Positions 17,046 to 24,604 of a stretch of 45,917 nt of DNA are shown here, piece after piece; position 1 is the first letter of the stretch; every line of letters begins with the position of its first letter. This DNA is from CAYTET01 sp964436975. Lineage in GTDB: Bacteria; Bacillota_I; Bacilli_A; Erysipelotrichales; Erysipelotrichaceae. The stretch lies in the NCBI GenBank assembly GCA_964436975.1, contig CAYTET010000004.1, forward strand, positions 1 to 45,917, given 5' to 3'. Under the pieces are notes generated by a model. It did no database searches. It had not been told where the DNA came from and worked only from the letters and a program-made list of their open reading frames with translations. The position numbers were made by a program, and so were the translations under genes.

Positions 17046-18203
17046 CTACTCATTGTCTGCCTTAGCCGCCTTGGCCTGATACATGTTTTTATCGGCCTCG
17101 TCGATTACCGTATCGATGGTGCAGCAATCCTGGCTGTTTACCACGCTGCAGCCGGTGCTTATGGCAAAGGTATAAGGGTATTTAGAGACATGGTTAAGCG
17201 CATTGACTGCTTCAGTAAGCCGTCTGGTGATGACCTGGGCATCCTGGCGGCTGCTGATATGGCCGATCAGGATGAATTCATCCCCGCCGAAGCGGCCCAG
17301 AAAATCACTGCGCCGGCTTTTCTCCTTCAAAGTTTTCGCCATCAGGGTTAAAACCTCGTCCCCGATCAGATGGCCGTAATTATCATTAATCGATTTGAAA
17401 TGATCAATATCAATCATCACCACAACCAGGTAATCATCCCCGCGGCGGTGATCAATCTCCCACTGCAGCTGGTTGTTGGCCTTGCGGCGGTTATACAGTT
17501 TTGTCAGCGGATCCCTGAAGCCCTTGTCATCCTGGTAGTTCATAAACAGAACCAGCAGCGAAAGAGTGGAGGCAATCCAGATCAGCGAAACCCCGTAATT
17601 AAAATACTGCAGGAAATAGCAGACAATAACCGGCAGCGGGAAAAACAGCAGGGAATAATAGTCGCTGACTTCCCGGCTGCGGCGGGGATGCTTCATTTCA
17701 TTAATAATGATAACGGCGCTGGCTACAATATACAGCAGGGAAATAACAAACAGCCAGATCATATAAGGGCCGCGGGTATAAAGGTTTAATTCATTGATGC
17801 TGTAAACCCAGCCGGTTGCGATGCTGATAACGCTGACCGCCGTATTAAGGGCCGCCGGCACCAGCAGAAGGACTTTTTGAATCCGGGTGTACTGATAGCC
17901 CGGATAAAGATGGGCTACGGTGTAGCACAGCCAGAAGCAGCAGAACCAGATCTGCGCCAGAAAGTAGCACAGCGCCAGCACCCGGTTGGCAATGGCCAGC
18001 AGGACCGTATTATGACCGTCGATAAAGTAAATGCCGACATCACACAGCAGTATTAAAAGATTGCTGAAAAGAAGGGCAAAGAAAAAACGCTGCTCGCTCG
18101 ACTTGTCTCTGGCATAATCCCGGTTGAGGAAAAACAGAATCGCCAGCAGCAGAATGATTCCGACGATGTTAATTTCCAGATAGCTTATTGCAACAATTTC
18201 CAT
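17046..18203 (-). CDS. Membrane diguanylate cyclase (GGDEF domain)
   Basis: This 385-residue protein has about seven predicted transmembrane helices in residues 1-220 (for example INIVGIILLLAILFFL and VSLIWIASTLSLLVLFM). A GGDEF domain follows from DPLTKLYNRR (~232) to the end. The active-site motif is RFGGDEF (near 306). Five residues before it stands RRSD, an intact RxxD inhibitory I-site, so the enzyme should make c-di-GMP and be feedback-inhibited. The sensor input of the membrane part is unknown. It begins 28 nt after the glycerate kinase gene and may be cotranscribed with it. No PilZ, EAL or c-di-GMP riboswitch is seen here. Confidence 0.9.
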   Translation of the reverse strand: MEIVAISYLEINIVGIILLLAILFFLNRDYARDKSSEQRFFFALLFSNLLILLCDVGIYFIDGHNTVLLAIANRVLALCYFLAQIWFCCFWLCYTVAHLYPGYQYTRIQKVLLLVPAALNTAVSVISIATGWVYSINELNLYTRGPYMIWLFVISLLYIVASAVIIINEMKHPRRSREVSDYYSLLFFPLPVIVCYFLQYFNYGVSLIWIASTLSLLVLFMNYQDDKGFRDPLTKLYNRRKANNQLQWEIDHRRGDDYLVVVMIDIDHFKSINDNYGHLIGDEVLTLMAKTLKEKSRRSDFLGRFGGDEFILIGHISSRQDAQVITRRLTEAVNALNHVSKYPYTFAISTGCSVVNSQDCCTIDTVIDEADKNMYQAKAAKADNE

Positions 18204-18231
18204 AGCCCTTACCCTTTAATTATTCAGTTAA

Positions 18232-19482
18232 TTATACCTTATTTAGCGGTCCGGCGCCAATCAGGACTACGGCCAGGTCATTGACATTAGTTCCGGTCGG
18301 CCCGGTCATCAGCAGCCCGTCAGCGGCCTGAAGGCCGTTATAGGCATCGTTATCCGCCAGAACAGCCTGGATATCCAGGCCCCGGCGGCCCAGCCGGCCG
18401 GCCGTGCTTCCATCCACAAAACCGCCGGCGGCATCGGTCGGACCATCAGTTCCGTCCGAGCCGACTGAAAAGACAGCCACATTGGCCAGCCCTTCAATCT
18501 CACAGGCCGCCCGCAGGGCCAGCTGCTGGTTGCGGCCGCCCAAACCCCGGCCGACAACTTTCACAACGGTTTCCCCGCCGAAAATATAGGCCTGCTTAAC
18601 ACCGTCACCCGCATGCCGGCGGCCCAGCCTCCCTAACAGCTGGCCGGCCTCATCAGCGCTGGTTGTCATTGCATCGTCAACAATTGTACTTTTATACCCC
18701 AGCGTCACGGCGGCGGCCCGACCGGCCTGGCATAGCTGGACACAGCTGGCCGTAACATGGGTTTCGCAGTTGGTCACCCTGACCGTCTTTTTGGCTTCAA
18801 TCAGCCGGCGGGCCGCGGCGGGCAGCTGAATATGGCAGCTCCGGATTACCTCTTCAGCCTGACCGGCCGTGACATTATCATCGAATGTTGGCCCGGAGGC
18901 AATCATATCCAGCGGGCTGCCGATGATATCGGAAAGAATCACCGTAAAAACATGCGCCGGCTGGCATAGCAAGGCCAGCTGACCGCCTTTTATACGGGAA
19001 AAACATTTTCTGACGGCATTTATCTGGCGGATATCGGCCCCGCTGGCCAGCAGCTGCTCGTTGATGTCCTGCAGCTGCCCAAGACTTAGCAGCGGGTCTT
19101 CCAAAAGGGCGCTGCCGCCGCCGGATATCAGCACTATCACCGTGTCTTCAGCCGTCAGATGGCTGACCATCGCTTCAATCTGCCTGGTGGCCGCTATGCC
19201 GTTTTCATCGACAACCGGATGACCGCCCTGGAAGCATTCGACATGGGCAATAGGTCCTTTGACATGGCCGTATTTGGTCAGACAGATGCCCCGGGTCAGG
19301 CGGTCCTGCAGAAAGTTGCTGGCCGCTTTGGCCATTGACCAGCCCGCCTTGCCAAAAGAAACCAGAAAAAGGCGTCCCGGCAGCCGGGGCAGATCCTGCA
19401 GGGCCTTTTCAACAGCCTTTTCCGGCATGACCGCCGCAATTGACTGCTCAACGATTATTCCGGCATCCTGGCGCAATGACAT
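18232..19482 (-). CDS. Glycerate 2-kinase (type 2, MOFRL family)
   Basis: This 416-residue enzyme phosphorylates D-glycerate to 2-phosphoglycerate with ATP. The DUF4147 N-terminal domain shows LVSFGKAGWSMAKAA, VLISGGGSALLEDP and LSDIIGSPLDMIASGPT. The C-terminal MOFRL domain shows FGGETVVKVVGRGLGGRNQQLAL and SVGSDGTDGPTDAAGGFVDG. Length and order match GckA/TtuD-like kinases. The start is supported by AAGGAG 7 nt upstream. No other glycerate or glyoxylate gene lies beside it. The downstream neighbour is a diguanylate cyclase. Confidence 0.92.
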   Translation of the reverse strand: MSLRQDAGIIVEQSIAAVMPEKAVEKALQDLPRLPGRLFLVSFGKAGWSMAKAASNFLQDRLTRGICLTKYGHVKGPIAHVECFQGGHPVVDENGIAATRQIEAMVSHLTAEDTVIVLISGGGSALLEDPLLSLGQLQDINEQLLASGADIRQINAVRKCFSRIKGGQLALLCQPAHVFTVILSDIIGSPLDMIASGPTFDDNVTAGQAEEVIRSCHIQLPAAARRLIEAKKTVRVTNCETHVTASCVQLCQAGRAAAVTLGYKSTIVDDAMTTSADEAGQLLGRLGRRHAGDGVKQAYIFGGETVVKVVGRGLGGRNQQLALRAACEIEGLANVAVFSVGSDGTDGPTDAAGGFVDGSTAGRLGRRGLDIQAVLADNDAYNGLQAADGLLMTGPTGTNVNDLAVVLIGAGPLNKV

Positions 19483-19547
19483 CTATAAACTCCTTACCTG
19501 CTTCTATTGTAGCTTACCGCAGCGCCTCCTGACAACCTGGACCGTCT

Positions 19548-19575
19548 CAAAAAAACTGACGGCAAAAGCCGTCAG
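19548..19575 (-). terminator. Terminator of the merR-flavodoxin operon
   Basis: CTGACGGC-TTTT-GCCGTCAG (19568-19575 with 19556-19563, minus strand) is followed by seven T residues. It overlaps the flavodoxin stop codon at 19572-19574. Confidence 0.9.
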
Positions 19576-20069
19576 CCCGCAATCTGGCTGAGTTCCTGCA
19601 GCCAGTCCGCCAGTTCGGCCGGACCGGTTATCATCTTACTGCCGCCGGTACTGTCAAACTGGATTTCTTTTTCTGCCTTGAACACCGCTCCCGCACAGCC
19701 CTTTTTAATATCTTTCATATTATGACCGGGCCAGCCGCCGTTAGTTATGAAGGGAATGACTGTTTTACCGTGAAAATCATTTTCGCTGATAAAGGTTAAG
19801 ACTGCCGGTGCCATCGTATACCACCAGGTCGGACTGCCGATCGCAATGATATCATATTCTGACAGCTTGGCCGCCAGCGGCTTGAGGGCCGGCTTATAGC
19901 CGCTGTCGGCTTCCCTTTTGCTCTGCCGGTTAATCTGGTCGTTGGTGCCGGTATAGGGAACGGCCACTTCTATTTCGGCAATGTCAGCTTTTAAGGCTGC
20001 CCTGACTTTTTCAGCAATTCTTCTGGTATTGCCGCTGCCAAAGGAGTAGTAGACAACAATGGCTTTCAT
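19572..20069 (-). CDS. Flavodoxin family protein
   Basis: This is a 165-residue FMN protein. The phosphate-binding loop is YYSFGSGNTRRIAEKV (residues ~8-23), a close variant of the flavodoxin T/SxTGNT loop. IGSPTWWYTMAPAVLTFI (~77-94) supplies the aromatic residues that sandwich the isoalloxazine ring. FITNGGWPGHNMKDIKK matches flavodoxins of the Flavodoxin_4 type. The ATG overlaps the stop of the upstream merR-type gene by 4 nt. MerR-flavodoxin pairs in Bacillota are often induced by electrophile or quinone stress. Its redox partner is unknown. Confidence 0.9.
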   Translation of the reverse strand: MKAIVVYYSFGSGNTRRIAEKVRAALKADIAEIEVAVPYTGTNDQINRQSKREADSGYKPALKPLAAKLSEYDIIAIGSPTWWYTMAPAVLTFISENDFHGKTVIPFITNGGWPGHNMKDIKKGCAGAVFKAEKEIQFDSTGGSKMITGPAELADWLQELSQIAG

Positions 20070-20476
20070 TTTGCCGCCCCCTTCTTTGGAGTCTGATCAG
20101 GCCAGACCAGCCGGCCGGTCCTGACAGCCTGCCGGTAACAGCCGATTTTATAATCGAGCTTGGTAATTGTTTCATCCAGCTGCTGCTTCTGCTTTTCCAG
20201 CAGCACATGCTGGCTTTCAAGAAGCTGCAGCCGCTGCGGAATGGTTTTATCGCCCTGCCGGAACAGCTTCTGATAAGCACAGAGCACTTCAATTGACAGG
20301 CCGGCGGCCCGCATGCATTTAGCCTGCTCAACCCAATTAAGATCTTCAGCGCTGTAATCTCTGATTCCGCCCGCCGTCCGGCTGACCGGCGGGATTACAC
20401 CGACCCGCTCGTAATAACGCAGCGTCTGCTGCGGCAGCTGATACTTTTCACTGACCTGCCTGATTGTCATGCCCAT
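20066..20476 (-). CDS. MerR family transcriptional regulator
   Basis: This is a 136-residue activator. The N-terminal winged helix is MTIRQVSEKYQLPQQTLRYYERVGVIPPVSRTAGGIRDYS, with the standard R-Y-Y-E-R-x-G-x-I signature. AEDLNWVEQAKCMRAAGLSIE continues the DNA-binding domain, and residues ~80-115 form the dimerising coiled coil. One cysteine lies at the usual recognition region (KCMRAAG), as in AdhR/NmlR-type sensors of aldehydes, though metal ligands are lacking. It is translationally coupled to the flavodoxin gene. Its own promoter has the 19-bp spacer and palindrome typical of MerR control. Confidence 0.9.
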   Translation of the reverse strand: MGMTIRQVSEKYQLPQQTLRYYERVGVIPPVSRTAGGIRDYSAEDLNWVEQAKCMRAAGLSIEVLCAYQKLFRQGDKTIPQRLQLLESQHVLLEKQKQQLDETITKLDYKIGCYRQAVRTGRLVWPDQTPKKGAAK

Positions 20477-20498
20477 GATATTTCCTCCTGCTGCCTTA

Positions 20499-20529
20499 AT
20501 TTTAATGCTTATAGTTAACTCAAAGTCAA
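20499..20529 (-). promoter_or_regulatory. MerR-type long-spacer promoter with AdhR/NmlR-like operator
   Basis: On the minus strand TTGACT (complement of 20524-20529) and TAAAAT (complement of 20499-20504) are separated by 19 bp. The spacer contains a palindrome with CTT-AGTT-AACT-AAG symmetry (20508-20525). Overlong spacers holding the operator are diagnostic of MerR-activated promoters. It drives the merR-flavodoxin unit. Confidence 0.8.
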
Positions 20530-20543
20530 TAGACGGACAGTCT

Positions 20544-21890
20544 TTAGGCCGCCGCCGGCAGTTTTTGGGTCTGCCGGTTCAGCCGGATTATCCTGAAGGC
20601 GGCATATCCGGCGACAGCCAGCTCGGTGACCGGCATGGCATACCACAGCGTACCGGCACCAAACAGAGCCGGCAGCAGATAGATCAATCCGCCGCTGATA
20701 ACGGCGCCGCGCATGATGGAAATAAACAGGGCGGTCTGCGGCTTCAGCAGGGCCTGGAAATAGTATGTGGCGAAAATATTAAACGGCAGCAGCAGAAATG
20801 ACAGGGCATAGCAGCGTATTATCGACGGCGCTATGGATAGAAGATCAGGCGTGGGAACTGTCAGCAGCCGGACGAACATATTGGGAACCGCCAGGCATAG
20901 ACCGGTCCAGGCCAGTCCGATAACGGCCACTGACCATAATGCATACTTCAAAGTCTGCCTGACCCGGCTGATCAGACCGGCCCCGTAATTAACTGACAGC
21001 AGCGGCTGGCTGGCCTGACCGACACTGTAGGCACAGCACTGCACAAAGTTGCTGATATAGGAAATGATGCCATAGACGGCCAGGGCGCTGACATCCAGAT
21101 ACTGCATGATCTGCCGGTTGAACAGTATGGTCAGAATACCCATGGCCACATCAACAAAGAAAGTCGCAAAGCCCATTACGGCAATCCGGCTTATTTTATA
21201 CAGCAGCCGGGACGGTCTTGTGAAAACCAAAGTGCAGCGGTCGCTTCTAAAGTGGCTCAGCATGATAACACAGCTGACAAAGCTGCCGGCGCAGGTCGCA
21301 ATGCCGGCACCGGTAATGCCCATATTAAGGGTGAATACGGCAAAAATATCACCAAACACATTAAACACACCGCCAATCAGAACAGCTTTGGTAGCCAGCC
21401 CCGGATCACCGTCATTACGCAGAAAGGCTGCCATAAGCTGGCTGGCAATAAAGCAGGGCACCGCAAACTTGACCGGATAGATATAGGCCCGGGCCAGCGG
21501 CATCAGTTCCGCGCTGGCGCCGAATAAGGTCAGCAGCTGCTCGTCAAAAAAGATCAGGGCTGTCCAGCCGGCCAGACACAGCAGGGCGGCCGTGATGACA
21601 GCCGCTGTATAGTACTCATTTGACTCCTGATAGGCCGCTGCCTCCTTCTGTCCGCGCAGCCGGCTGAAAATAACCGCTCCGCCGATGCCGGCCAACAGAC
21701 TCAGACTGTAGATGATATTCCAAAACGGCGCAATCAGCGCAATGGCTGCCGTACCCGTGGTCCCGTAGTATTTGCCGACGGCCGCCAGATCAACAATGCC
21801 GTAAACTGAAGAGATGAAGGCACTGCCGAAAGCCGCCGCCAGATACTTAAAATACACCTTTTTAATATTGTCTTTCACTAAATCAACCAT
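20544..21890 (-). CDS. MATE family efflux transporter
   Basis: This 448-residue protein has twelve predicted membrane helices in two homologous halves, with the usual MATE start (IKKVYFKYLAAAFGSAFISSVYGIVDLAAVGKYYG) and a matching second half (FNRQIMQYLDVSALAVYGIISYISNFVQCCAYSVGQASQPLLSVNYGAG). MATE proteins export cationic drugs or metabolites in exchange for Na+ or H+. The ATG follows AAGGAGGATAAAACTT. A promoter with a symmetric operator and a leader with a terminator-like hairpin lie upstream, so the gene is probably controlled by a regulator and by attenuation. Its stop is 67 nt from the divergent-facing MerR start. Confidence 0.9.
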   Translation of the reverse strand: MVDLVKDNIKKVYFKYLAAAFGSAFISSVYGIVDLAAVGKYYGTTGTAAIALIAPFWNIIYSLSLLAGIGGAVIFSRLRGQKEAAAYQESNEYYTAAVITAALLCLAGWTALIFFDEQLLTLFGASAELMPLARAYIYPVKFAVPCFIASQLMAAFLRNDGDPGLATKAVLIGGVFNVFGDIFAVFTLNMGITGAGIATCAGSFVSCVIMLSHFRSDRCTLVFTRPSRLLYKISRIAVMGFATFFVDVAMGILTILFNRQIMQYLDVSALAVYGIISYISNFVQCCAYSVGQASQPLLSVNYGAGLISRVRQTLKYALWSVAVIGLAWTGLCLAVPNMFVRLLTVPTPDLLSIAPSIIRCYALSFLLLPFNIFATYYFQALLKPQTALFISIMRGAVISGGLIYLLPALFGAGTLWYAMPVTELAVAGYAAFRIIRLNRQTQKLPAAA

Positions 21891-21910
21891 AAGTTTTATC
21901 CTCCTTCAGC

Positions 21911-22004
21911 CAAAAGAAAACCGGACAGGCTACAGGCATTTCATCCTGTCACCTTATCCGGTTTGCCATTTCTTCTGAATGGCCCACCTCCGCGTGAGCG
22001 TTCT
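21911..22004 (-). promoter_or_regulatory. Structured mRNA leader of the first MATE gene (candidate attenuator)
   Basis: The transcript upstream of the MATE gene can form GCCATT/AATGGC, then a long hairpin in which AAACCGGA (21957-21964) pairs with TCCGGTTT (21918-21925), with CAGG/CCTG inside, followed by TTCTTTT. This is a terminator-like structure before the ribosome binding site. No known riboswitch consensus was recognised. Confidence 0.5.
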
Positions 22005-22033
22005 TATTATTGCATATCATTTTGATATGTCAA
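22005..22033 (-). promoter_or_regulatory. Promoter of the first MATE gene with operator in the spacer
   Basis: On the minus strand TTGACA (complement of 22028-22033) and ATAATA (complement of 22005-22010) are 17 bp apart. CATATCA-TTT-TGATATG, a perfect inverted repeat (22013-22029), fills the spacer. A repressor bound there would block RNA polymerase. The regulator is unknown. Confidence 0.7.
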
Positions 22034-22294
22034 GCCGGCTTTTTTAAAATCCGGTGCCGCCGGCTGATCAGCAAGAATAATCCTGCGAATAAGCCCGGGC
22101 CCACCATTGGCCATAAGATCCGGCGGCAGCCTTTACCACCAGCCGGCTGCCTTTTGGGCAAAGCATATTACCGTCCCCCCGTTTCATCTTCGGCCGCTGA
22201 TATTATACATCACAGCGCAGAATATTAGGCCCTGCATGAAAGCGCTTATATCTGCACCAGCGCTTCTTTTTTTGCAAGAATTTAAAAATAGGTG
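22034..22294 (+). other. Gene-free region with a plus-strand terminator at 22240-22273
   Basis: No protein frame is convincing. AAGCGCT (22240-22246) pairs with AGCGCTT (22259-22265), followed by C and seven T residues, an intrinsic terminator on the plus strand. As no gene precedes it on this strand, a small RNA or an upstream-initiated leader may exist. A second pair, GGCAGCC/GGCTGCC, lies near 22124-22152, and AGCCGGC/GCCGGCT at 22033-22065. Confidence 0.4.
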
Positions 22295-22355
22295 TTGACA
22301 AGGCATGACTGCTGATGTAAATATTATGTAGCCTGCTACATGTAGCACGCTACAT
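22295..22355 (+). promoter_or_regulatory. Promoter and tandem MarR operators
   Basis: TTGACA (22295-22300) starts the promoter; TAAATA lies 17 bp on. Two perfect palindromes follow: ATGTAGC-CT-GCTACAT (22326-22341) and ATGTAGC-AC-GCTACAT (22340-22355). They share two bases and repeat every 14 bp. They lie 18 bp before the MarR start codon, so they are very likely its autoregulatory sites. Confidence 0.82.
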
Positions 22356-22373
22356 TTATAAAGGAGGTTTAGA

Positions 22374-22796
22374 ATGGATTATCAAATCGGGTATCTTATT
22401 AAGTCAATCAATGACCGCATTAAAATCAAGGCTGACAGCGATTTAAAGAAGCACAATCTTACTCTGGCCCAGAGCCGGGTTCTGGTTTTTATCAACCAGC
22501 ATGACGGCCAGGTCACCCAGAAGCAGATTGAAGATCATCTCAAGGTATCACATCCCACTGTTGTCGGCATCATTGCCCGCATGCAGAAAAACGGCTTTGT
22601 AACCTGCCAGACTGATAAAAAGGATCATCGCAATAAATTGGTTGCCCTGACTCCCATGGCTAAAAAAACCGGTCGGAACATGTCTGCCGTGATTAAGGAG
22701 ATGGATGCCCGAATGCTGGAGCCGCTGACCGCAAAACAGGCCGACCAGCTTGGCAAAATGCTGACGCTCATCGACAGCCATCTTGAAAATGAATAG
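22374..22796 (+). CDS. MarR family transcriptional regulator
   Basis: This is a 140-residue winged-helix repressor. Residues ~30-95 show the MarR core: LTLAQSRVLVFINQHDGQVTQKQIEDHLKVSHPTVVGIIARMQKNGFV, then the wing CQTDKKDHRNKLVALT. The flanking helices give dimerisation. The ATG follows AAAGGAGG. Two tandem palindromic operators lie just upstream, and two ABC exporter genes follow 50 nt later. This is the common Bacillota arrangement in which MarR represses a heterodimeric drug exporter and itself. The inducing compound is unknown. Confidence 0.93.
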   Translation: MDYQIGYLIKSINDRIKIKADSDLKKHNLTLAQSRVLVFINQHDGQVTQKQIEDHLKVSHPTVVGIIARMQKNGFVTCQTDKKDHRNKLVALTPMAKKTGRNMSAVIKEMDARMLEPLTAKQADQLGKMLTLIDSHLENE

Positions 22797-22846
22797 GCTT
22801 CTCTTCTTATCTGAAAACGCTTCTTATAGTGAAAGGAAACAAACCA

Positions 22847-24604
22847 ATGATTAAAACGCTGCTTAAAAGTCTGCGGAATCACAAAAAGGAATCATGGATT
22901 ACAGTCGGACTGTCGGTCATCGAAGTAGTCTTTGAAATTGTCATTCCGCTGTGCATGTCTAATCTGATTGATTACGGCATTAATACCGGCACGGTATCCA
23001 ATGTCTGGAGATATGGAATTACCCTGATGCTGTTTGCCATTATGCAGCTGGTCACCGGCAAGCTGTCAGCCCGCTTTGCGGCCCGGGCCTCTTCCGGCTT
23101 TGCGGCTAATTTAAGGCAGGATATGTATGACAATGTCCAGACCTTTGCTTTTTCCAATATTGATAAATTTTCAACTTCGTCAATTGTGACCCGGCTCACT
23201 ACCGACGTCACCAATATCCAGAACTCTTATCAGATGATAATCCGCATGGCCATCCGGGGACCGATCATGATGCTGTTTGCCATGATTGTCTCCTTCAGCA
23301 TCAACAAAGACATCTCCATGATCTTTCTGATTGCCATTCCGGTTCTGGCCATCGCCCTGTACTTCATCATCAGAAGTGTCAATCCCATCTTCAAGCGGGT
23401 CTTTGCCACCTATGATGAGCTGAATAATGTTGTGCAGGAAGATGTCCGCGGCATCCGTGTCGTCAAGTCCTTCAACCAGGAAGCTTCCCAGACCGGCAAG
23501 TTCAAAGAAATCTCCCAGCGCATCTATGCTGACTTTGCCAAAGGCGAACGGCTGATTGCCTTCAACTCGCCGGCCATGCAGTTATGCATGTACACCTGCC
23601 TGATTCTGATTTCCTGGCTGGGAGCCAAAGCCATTGTCGCCTCCGGCAACAATGCCGCCTTAGGCCTGACTACCGGTCAATTGACCGCTCTGATCACCTA
23701 TGCCCAGCAGATTCTGACCAGTCTGATGATGCTGTCAATGGTTTTTGCCATGATCACCATCTCGGCTTCCTCCGGTCAGCGTATTGCTGAATTGCTGCAG
23801 GAAACAACCGATATCAAGAATCCCGAAAACCCGGTAATGGAGGTTGCCGATGGCAGCATTCATTATCAGAATGTTGACTTCACCTATGCTTCCAAAGCTG
23901 ACAAAAAGGTGCTGGATAACATCTGCCTGGATATTGCCTCCGGCCAGACAGTCGGCATCATCGGCAGCACCGGTTCATCCAAATCCAGTCTGGTGCAGCT
24001 GGTGGCGCGTCTGTATGATGTGACAGCCGGAAGCCTGACGGTCGGCGGCATTGACGTCCGCCAGTATGACCTGGATTCATTAAGGCAGGCTGTTGCTATG
24101 GTGCTGCAGAAAAACGAACTGTTTGCCGGCACAATCATTGATAATCTGCGCTGGGGCAACGAAAATGCCACCATGGATGAGATGAAGCAGGCCTGTCATC
24201 TGGCCTGTGCCGATGAGTTTATCGACACGCTGCCCGACGGCTATGAAACCAAGATCGAGCAGGGCGGAGCCAATGTCTCCGGCGGACAGAAACAGCGGCT
24301 GTGCATTGTTCGGGCCCTGCTGAAGAATCCCAAAGTACTGATTCTTGATGATTCGACCAGTGCCGTTGATACGGCCACTGATGCCCGCATTCAGAAAGCT
24401 CTGGCCCAGTATATGCCTGAAACAACCAAGATTGTCATTGCCCAGCGGATCAGCTCCGTTCAAAATGCCGACAAAACCGTCGTCATGGATGACGGCCACA
24501 TCTCCGCTGTCGGCAGTCATGAAGAATTATTGAAATCAAGCAGTATTTACCGTGAAGTTTATCAGTCCCAGCAGAAAGGAGCCTCTGAAAATGAAAAAGC
24601 GTAA
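22847..24604 (+). CDS. ABC exporter half-transporter, degenerate-site subunit (BmrC/LmrC-like)
   Basis: The ATG at 22847 after GAAAGGAAA is preferred to an upstream in-frame GTG (22829), giving 585 residues. Residues ~1-320 form a six-helix exporter domain and ~335-585 the nucleotide-binding domain. Walker A is GSTGSSKSS (~372-380), with Ser replacing the usual second Gly. The signature is VSGGQ. Walker B ends LILDDSTSAVD (~498), so Asp replaces the catalytic Glu. Such a noncatalytic site in one half is typical of BmrC/LmrC/TM287-type heterodimers. It overlaps the second half-transporter by 14 nt. The pair probably exports drugs or lipids. Confidence 0.92.
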   Translation: MIKTLLKSLRNHKKESWITVGLSVIEVVFEIVIPLCMSNLIDYGINTGTVSNVWRYGITLMLFAIMQLVTGKLSARFAARASSGFAANLRQDMYDNVQTFAFSNIDKFSTSSIVTRLTTDVTNIQNSYQMIIRMAIRGPIMMLFAMIVSFSINKDISMIFLIAIPVLAIALYFIIRSVNPIFKRVFATYDELNNVVQEDVRGIRVVKSFNQEASQTGKFKEISQRIYADFAKGERLIAFNSPAMQLCMYTCLILISWLGAKAIVASGNNAALGLTTGQLTALITYAQQILTSLMMLSMVFAMITISASSGQRIAELLQETTDIKNPENPVMEVADGSIHYQNVDFTYASKADKKVLDNICLDIASGQTVGIIGSTGSSKSSLVQLVARLYDVTAGSLTVGGIDVRQYDLDSLRQAVAMVLQKNELFAGTIIDNLRWGNENATMDEMKQACHLACADEFIDTLPDGYETKIEQGGANVSGGQKQRLCIVRALLKNPKVLILDDSTSAVDTATDARIQKALAQYMPETTKIVIAQRISSVQNADKTVVMDDGHISAVGSHEELLKSSSIYREVYQSQQKGASENEKA

